From: Calothrix membranacea FACHB-236
GTDB lineage: Bacteria > Cyanobacteriota > Cyanobacteriia > Cyanobacteriales > Nostocaceae
Assembly (NCBI RefSeq): GCF_014696315.1
Contig: NZ_JACJPX010000032.1
Span: forward strand, 29,412 to 93,411
Length of the DNA: 64,000 nucleotides
Reading direction: 5' to 3'
The stretch's first letter is position 1. Each line of letters begins with the position of its first letter. Below, in pieces: positions 59,040-64,000 of this stretch. The translations under genes were made by a program, and so were the position numbers. Under the pieces are notes generated by a model that made no database searches, was not told where the DNA came from, and was given only the letters and a program-made list of their open reading frames with translations.

Positions 59040-59654
59040 TTATTTTGAATTGCCAATAACAAAGCCTGTTAATACATCTGCAATAGTGACAGCAACCACT
59101 ACTAACAAAGGAGTTCTGGCAATGTTTTGCCAATCTTCATCTTTGCGGACTGCATTCACCACTCCAATCAAAGCTACAGCAATATAAAGTAAGTAAAGTG
59201 CGCGTAAGACGTTGAATACTAAACTCACTGCGGTTTGAGTACCACCGCCGTTACTAGAACCTTGGGTGAGGGTATTTTGAAAAAAGTCTTCGGCTTTCTT
59301 AAAAAATTGTGCTTGCGCTGGTGCTGCAAAATAGTCTAGCCAGAATAAACTCAGCACAACTACTACAGCTAAGATTTGCAGTGGTATTAAAGATTTAATT
59401 GGTAAATCACAATACTGTCCAATTCTGTGAGTAATTACGGCAATTAAACTGCCTACTAATAAACTCAAAAGTAATATAGGACTCTTCAGGCTAATAACAC
59501 TTAAAAATACCGCGCACGCTAGTAAAAAGGGTACTGATTCAACTAGGATCAGCCACCAGTATCTAAGTGTCCCTCGGAATTTCGTCCCTGTTGTTACTAT
59601 GCTGCTTGTTAATCTTAAAAACAATTCCCTTTGAGGAGCGTTGTGCTTAGACAT
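59040..59654 (-). CDS. VirB2/TrbC-like pilin precursor with an extended membrane N-terminus
   Basis: This 204-residue protein has three hydrophobic segments in residues 32-110, then a signal-cleavage-like site AAPAQA|QFF (after A115). A mature-like part follows with two TM helices: AVSLVFNVLRALYLLYIAVALIGVV (about 142-166) and TPLLVVVAVTIADVLTGFVIG (about 181-201). That two-helix part of about 89 residues has the size and layout of VirB2/TrbC pilins, which form the T4SS pilus. The long N-terminus is much more than a signal peptide. It is first in the cluster, where pilin genes usually stand. ATG 59654. Confidence 0.6.
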   Translation of the reverse strand: MSKHNAPQRELFLRLTSSIVTTGTKFRGTLRYWWLILVESVPFLLACAVFLSVISLKSPILLLSLLVGSLIAVITHRIGQYCDLPIKSLIPLQILAVVVVLSLFWLDYFAAPAQAQFFKKAEDFFQNTLTQGSSNGGGTQTAVSLVFNVLRALYLLYIAVALIGVVNAVRKDEDWQNIARTPLLVVVAVTIADVLTGFVIGNSK

Positions 59655-60401
59655 TTGACTCGTTTCCCAATTGATTATTTACCTCAGATCTGTCTGCCAT
59701 ACAGAACTTATCATCTCATATATGGGCGATCGCCAGATTTATCGTAAATTCACAGTTGCCAGTTGTGTCATGGGTGCAAAGCAATACATCATCTGCATGA
59801 TAATTTTTGTTCACTATTATAAGTGTAGAAGTGCGATCCCCCATCGCCAGGTATTTTTTGCTGCAAATGTCCATAAAAACCTACTTCTCCAAATAGCTGA
59901 TGAATTTGGTCTCCGTGTCAACACTATTTTGTGTAATGGCTATGGATAAATTCAGTCATGCAAATCTTATCAGCAGCAATTTGACTGAACTTAATAGTGA
60001 AGTCACGGTGGTAAATGCCAAATCTCAGGGGAAGTACTTGATAAAAATTAAACTTAACTCTCTTCCCGTACCCTGGAGCTTTAATTCAAGCCTAGTTTAA
60101 TACCTGATACAGGTAATTCAAATGAGTACTAATACTCACTAGTATATATGAACATATTGTAAACTGCTACTTATCAAGGCAAATAAAAATCCGCAAATCC
60201 CGTGATTGGCAATATGTTACCCCGCTACAGGAGTAATGAAAAAACTTTATCAAATCCTCAAAATTGCAATTTGTTAAATTTTGTCATTTGTCATTTGTCA
60301 TTGGTCATTGGTCATTTGGTATTGTCTACCTTATCTCCATTCCCCATTCCCCAGTCCCCAGTCCCCATTACCCATTACCCAGTCCCCATTCCCTTTTAAA
60401 C
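59655..60401. other. Spacer between the secretion cluster and rsmH
   Basis: A 750-bp region with several open frames of 60-90 codons but none with a protein-like sequence or ribosome site. It must contain the promoter of the secretion cluster. The end (60280-60398) is a short tandem repeat. Confidence 0.5.
60280..60398. repeat. Short tandem repeats (GTCATTT, CCCCATT types) before rsmH
   Basis: GTCATTTGTCATTTG and TGGTCAT units are followed by CCCCATT/CCCAGTC/ATTACCC units. They abut the rsmH start and displace any normal ribosome site. Confidence 0.92.
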
Positions 60402-61298
60402 ATGAACCTAGATTCACAGACACCGCAAGATGCAGAAGAACCGATTTTTTCACATATTTCCGTATTAAGCCGGGAAATCATTGAGGGTTTGGCGGTGCGT
60501 TCTGGTGGTCATTATTTAGATGCAACACTAGGCGGTGGTGGTCATAGCCGCTTAATTCTAGAAGCTGCTGAGAACGCGCAATTAACAGCAATCGATCAAG
60601 ATGCGGATGCTTTAGCCGCAGCACAGAAGTATTTAAATGAATATCAAGACCGTGTTAACTTTATCCGCAGCAACTTTGCGGCTTATGATTTTACACAAAG
60701 TACCTTTGATGGTATAATAGCCGACTTAGGCGTTAGCTCTTACCATTTAGATACACCGGAGCGCGGTTTTAGCTTTCGTCACTCTGCTAGCTTAGATATG
60801 CGAATGGATCAAAGACAGTCATTAACTGCGGCAGATGTAATTAATGATTGGGATGAAGCAGAATTAGCAGATATTTTCTTTAAATACGGTGAGGAAAGAT
60901 TATCGCGGCGCATTGCCAGACGCATTATCGAAAGGCGACCGTTGCATACTACTGTGGAATTAGCAGATGCGATCGCCTCTTGTGTTCCTGTTAAATATCG
61001 TTATGGCAGAATTCACCCAGCTACCCGTGTTTTTCAAGCGTTGCGAATTGTCGTCAACGACGAGCTGAAATCCCTAGAAACCTTCTTAGATAAGGCACCA
61101 AACGCCCTTGTCCCTGGCGGACGGATTGCAATCATCAGTTTTCACAGCTTAGAAGACCGTCTGGTGAAGCATAGCCTACGTAATTCACCATTATTGCGAG
61201 TTTTGACCAAAAAACCCATCACAGCCCAAGAAGACGAAATCAATCAAAATCCGCGATCGCGTTCCGCTAAATTGAGAATAGCAGAGCGGAAGGAGTGA
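60402..61298 (+). CDS. rsmH: 16S rRNA (cytosine-1402-N4)-methyltransferase
   Basis: This 298-residue SAM-dependent enzyme (MraW) methylates C1402 in the P site of 16S rRNA. It has [15 protein letters not shown], the SAM loop [60 protein letters not shown], and [22 protein letters not shown] 60402 gives the usual N-terminus; the frame upstream from 60264 is repeat DNA and no Shine-Dalgarno precedes the ATG (AT-rich TTTTAAAC instead). It is divergent from the secretion cluster. Confidence 0.95.
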   Translation: MNLDSQTPQDAEEPIFSHISVLSREIIEGLAVRSGGHYLDATLGGGGHSRLILEAAENAQLTAIDQDADALAAAQKYLNEYQDRVNFIRSNFAAYDFTQSTFDGIIADLGVSSYHLDTPERGFSFRHSASLDMRMDQRQSLTAADVINDWDEAELADIFFKYGEERLSRRIARRIIERRPLHTTVELADAIASCVPVKYRYGRIHPATRVFQALRIVVNDELKSLETFLDKAPNALVPGGRIAIISFHSLEDRLVKHSLRNSPLLRVLTKKPITAQEDEINQNPRSRSAKLRIAERKE

Positions 61299-61301
61299 CT
61301 G

Positions 61302-61451
61302 GGGATTGGGGACTGGGGATGAGGGAGATGAGGGGGATGAGGGGGATGAGGAAGCAGGGGAGAGATTGTTAATTCCAATTACCCATTACCAATTACCAAT
61401 TAGCAAATGACAAATGCCCAATGCCCAATGCCCCATGCCCCATGCCCCATG
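61302..61451. repeat. Short tandem repeat cluster after rsmH
   Basis: GGGGATTGGGGACT, GGGATGA, ATTACC and CCCATGC units in sequence fill the space between the stops of rsmH and the histidine kinase. Confidence 0.92.
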
Positions 61452-61453
61452 CC

Positions 61454-62932
61454 CTATTTTTTAAAATATCTCGGTAACTCAATGTGGAATGTGGAACCTT
61501 TGCCGAGGGTGCTAGTAACGCTGATGGTACCTTGCATCATTTGCACTAATGATTTGGTGATGGCTAAGCCTAAACCCATACCTTCATAGAGGCGGGTGTT
61601 ACTTTGATCGACTTGTCGGAAACGCTCAAAAATATACTCAATGTCAGATGGCGCGATCCCAATACCTGTATCTTCAACTGCGATCGCAATTTTATCAGTA
61701 GCGATTTCCCAAATTTTAACTTTGATGCTACCTACGGCGGTGAATTTAATGGCGTTTAACAACAGCTTGAGTAAAATCTGTCTGAGGCGATCGCTGTCGT
61801 TGACGATTAAGGGACAATTTAGATTAATCTCTACTTGCAGATTTAATGATTTTTCCTGGGCTAGATAACTGTGTTCAGCTAGGGTAGTCAACACCAAAGT
61901 CTCTAAATTAAATTCTTCTGTATGAAATGAGAGATTGCCCGCTTCCGCATGAGCAAAGTAAAGCATATCGTCAATAATGGACAAAAGATGGTTCCCATTG
62001 TTGAAAATGCGTTGGATCATCTCTGTTTGTAACTCAGATAAAGTAGAGTTACGCTGACGTAACAACACCTGTGATAATCCCAAAATCACATTGAGAGGTG
62101 TGCGGAGTTCATGGGAAGTGATAGCTAAAAATTGGGACTTTAACTCGCCAGTTTCTACGAGTTGTTGGTTTCTTAGCTGAATTTGCTGGCGAATTTTTTC
62201 CAGTTCGAGATTTTGCGCTAAGAGAATCTCGTTTTGTCTGGCTAAGCGTTCTTCTCTTTCTTCTAAAACTTGGAGCATGATCGTATTATTGATTGCGATC
62301 GCTGCTACCTCGGCTATTGCATCTAAGAGGTGTTGTGCTGGAGCATTAAACGCCTGAGAATTTTCCCAATTACCAATTGCTAGCACTCCCAATTTGCCAG
62401 CTTGTGCTGACTTAATTGGTACAGCATATATGGATGCTGGTGTGACAGATGATAAAATCGGGGCGCAGGGAAAAAATGGGCATGAGGAAAAGCCATCAAT
62501 CATACAGTCTTTGTGCTTCTGACTTGCTTGATATATCTGGGGTACACCAGTAGCAAATACTTGAGCTAATAACCCTGACTTAGTATTAAAAGGCTGAGTA
62601 CAGGAGATTGATTCTTGTTGCTCACCCCACAACTTAGTCCCTATATCTAAAGAGTTATTGAGTTTGAGGATATGTAAATTTTCTGCGCTAATGCCCGTTG
62701 AGGTAGTTAATTCTAATTGTTGCGATTGGGCATTATATAACCCTATCAAACAAAACTCAGCAATATCAACAATATTACACGCTTCCCTAGCTATTACCTC
62801 TAAAAGATCGGGTAAATGTGTAATTCGCTGATTTGTGAGATTGGTTAGCAGTTGGAGTATCCCCAGTTGTTGAGGTAGCTGGGAAGAGATGGATTTATTC
62901 CCTATATCGGTATACTGTCCAGTTAAAATCAT
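61454..62932 (-). CDS. GAF-domain sensor histidine kinase
   Basis: This 492-residue soluble kinase has an N-terminal GAF-type sensor (about 25-215, GILQLLTNLTNQRITHLPDL ... KLGVLAIGNWENSQAFNAPAQHLLDAIAEVAAIAI). A coiled-coil linker (about 220-262) is followed by the phosphoacceptor [24 protein letters not shown] and the ATPase boxes LLKLLLNAIKFT, VEDTGIGIAP and GMGLGLAITKSLV. No TM helix; a cytoplasmic orphan kinase with no response regulator beside it. The ATPase region closely resembles the kinase at 33942-35666. The GAF lacks an obvious bilin-attachment Cys motif. ATG 62932. Confidence 0.9.
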   Translation of the reverse strand: MILTGQYTDIGNKSISSQLPQQLGILQLLTNLTNQRITHLPDLLEVIAREACNIVDIAEFCLIGLYNAQSQQLELTTSTGISAENLHILKLNNSLDIGTKLWGEQQESISCTQPFNTKSGLLAQVFATGVPQIYQASQKHKDCMIDGFSSCPFFPCAPILSSVTPASIYAVPIKSAQAGKLGVLAIGNWENSQAFNAPAQHLLDAIAEVAAIAINNTIMLQVLEEREERLARQNEILLAQNLELEKIRQQIQLRNQQLVETGELKSQFLAITSHELRTPLNVILGLSQVLLRQRNSTLSELQTEMIQRIFNNGNHLLSIIDDMLYFAHAEAGNLSFHTEEFNLETLVLTTLAEHSYLAQEKSLNLQVEINLNCPLIVNDSDRLRQILLKLLLNAIKFTAVGSIKVKIWEIATDKIAIAVEDTGIGIAPSDIEYIFERFRQVDQSNTRLYEGMGLGLAITKSLVQMMQGTISVTSTLGKGSTFHIELPRYFKK

Positions 62933-63919
62933 AATTGCCTAATGGCGATTTGCTTCCATATATATTGCATCTGGCTCTCTCGCAGCGATTTTTATTGAAA
63001 AAACTGCTCCCAAAATCACAGATTCTTACAGCTAGGCTTTAGTTAATTTTGGGTTGCGGATAATCTCAAAAATATTCACTTCGCAGACGCATAAAGGCTC
63101 ATCTTAAATATAGCTGTTCCCGACTTAGCCAGGTATATTTTCAAGGCTATTACCTTTGTTAAACAATATTTTTGTTTACCTCAGTATGCTTAGGAAAGCA
63201 TATCAATATTTTCTTTACATTACCTGACTTTGGATGATTGCATTTTGCGCCAGCTTTCTGATATTAGCTATCTCTCACTATTTTTTAGTGCATAGGCGTT
63301 ATCCAATCGGCTCCTTAATTTTTCTGAGATGCTGATTATTTTATCAATTTCTTGCGATGCTTACCTTATATTTTTGTCAGTAGTTATACTGATTTTTTGC
63401 TTTAATTTTCTTTATCTCTGATCTAAAAAATATAGATGTTTATGTAAATGAGTTAACAATTATCTGATGATTTTTTCTTATCAATATCGACATAATTCTT
63501 ATTCTGGAATATATTAGAGTAATTTTATATAATAACTAAGACTTTAAAATAATAACTATTCTCATATATAAGGAGAATAATCTGTAGTTTGATAGCAGTT
63601 TTCTATGATTTACAAAATATAGATACTCAGACACACTATTTTTTAAATAACTGGGCTATCTTATTATTCAAAATTTATTGAAAATTGCTGTATCTGATAA
63701 GCATTGATGAATAACATCTGTTAATTAATTCGCTCTTCATTGCTACTGATTCTCAACCTAATATTTCTAACACCACACCATAGTTTAGAAAATCATTACT
63801 ATCTCGCTCTGAACTCTAAAGTTATTGAATTCAATAAATAATGCTCTCTTTGTTCATCCATTCTTAATGAGAGCAAGAATTTTAACCAATCGCAGACAAT
63901 ATAGAACCCATTTGACATC
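62933..63919. other. AT-rich end region
   Basis: About 1 kb without a convincing gene, terminator or tandem repeat. Upstream of the kinase start it must hold that gene's promoter. Confidence 0.5.
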
Positions 63920-64000
63920 TTAGGAAGGGTCTGCAAGCCTCTTAATCATTAGCCTGATGAAGCAGAGGTTGAGTTTGGCAGTGGCATTAGCTAGGGTTCG
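63920..64000 (-). CDS. Possible C-terminal end of a transposase (cut by the window edge)
   Basis: On the minus strand a frame is open from the edge to TAA at 63920-63922 and encodes 26 residues including ATAKLNLCFIRLMIKRLA. A basic, hydrophobic C-terminal helix of this type is seen in some DDE transposases, but 26 residues are too few to be sure. Confidence 0.25.
   Translation of the reverse strand, partial: RTLANATAKLNLCFIRLMIKRLADPS

Noticed and set aside
49714..59654. Secretion cluster as a complete conjugative element
   Set aside because: No relaxase, coupling protein, integrase, tRNA-side insertion or direct repeats at the borders could be found in the window, so only the secretion apparatus is claimed.
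59671..60100. Frames of 92 and 66 codons between the pilin-like gene and rsmH
   Set aside because: No ribosome sites, mixed Cys/His-rich random-looking sequence, overlap in different frames, and no recognisable domain.
63957..64000. Plus-strand ATG frame MKQRLSLAVALARV at the right edge, recalling the ABC ATPase signature region
   Set aside because: Only 14 codons are visible, the motif would need to lie inside a protein rather than at its start, and the residues before it (SLLIISL) lack the LSGG signature.

Overview
The window is chromosomal DNA of a filamentous, very probably heterocyst-forming (Nostocales-type) cyanobacterium. The evidence is the many GCGATCGC (HIP1) octamers, abundant 7-bp short tandem repeats between genes (TTGGTAA, CCCCATT, TCCAAAA and related types), and photosynthesis and carbon genes with cyanobacterial architecture. 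These include PetH with a phycobilisome-linker domain, an Flv1-type flavodiiron protein, a CyanoQ lipoprotein, phosphoribulokinase and HemJ. No rRNA, tRNA, CRISPR array, integrase or complete insertion sequence was seen.

Layout. 1-10.4 kb: the end of a PsiE-like membrane protein, flv1, ung, a probable Yfr1 small RNA, a DUF6671-type protein, hemJ, a secreted DUF4082 protein, a beta-lactamase-family pseudogene, an alpha/beta-hydrolase lacking the usual nucleophile, a ThiO-like oxidase and psbQ. 10.4-20.2 kb: mixed genes (polysaccharide deacetylase, DUF5009 membrane protein, two Uma2 proteins, class III alcohol dehydrogenase, valine-pyruvate aminotransferase, rimM), with a 21-bp tandem array and mobile hairpin repeats. 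21.0-27.7 kb: a same-strand run of phosphoketolase, NAD-type GAPDH, pyruvate kinase and transaldolase, ended by a clear terminator. These four form a coherent sugar-phosphate breakdown block that links pentose phosphates to acetyl-phosphate and pyruvate. 27.8-36 kb: a DUF6888/DUF6887 pair, a proline-rich membrane protein, a Tat-exported phosphatase, an ABM-domain protein, pcrA, a ParDE-like toxin-antitoxin pair and a histidine kinase. 36.3-47.7 kb: metK, prk, petH, homoserine dehydrogenase, a large membrane protein, a sirtuin, mtnA and a lipoprotein. 48.6-49.5 kb: a GDSL esterase.

49.7-59.7 kb is the most unusual part. Nine consecutive minus-strand genes read as a type IV secretion (mating-pair-formation) apparatus: pilin-like (VirB2/TrbC), VirB3-like, VirB4 ATPase, VirB5/TrbJ-like, VirB6/TrbL-like, two related VirB8/TraE-like proteins, VirB10/TrbI-like and VirB9/TrbG-like. 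No relaxase, coupling protein, VirB11 or integrase is visible, and the block lies between ordinary genes (a GDSL esterase and rsmH). It may be a domesticated chromosomal secretion or DNA-uptake machine, or one end of a larger integrated element. 60.4-62.9 kb holds rsmH and a GAF histidine kinase. The last kilobase is AT-rich, with perhaps the tail of a transposase at the very edge.

All product names come from reading motifs and recalling families; no database search was run. Where the longest open frame begins with TTG or GTG, or in repeat DNA, I chose starts by Shine-Dalgarno spacing and family N-termini and gave the reason.
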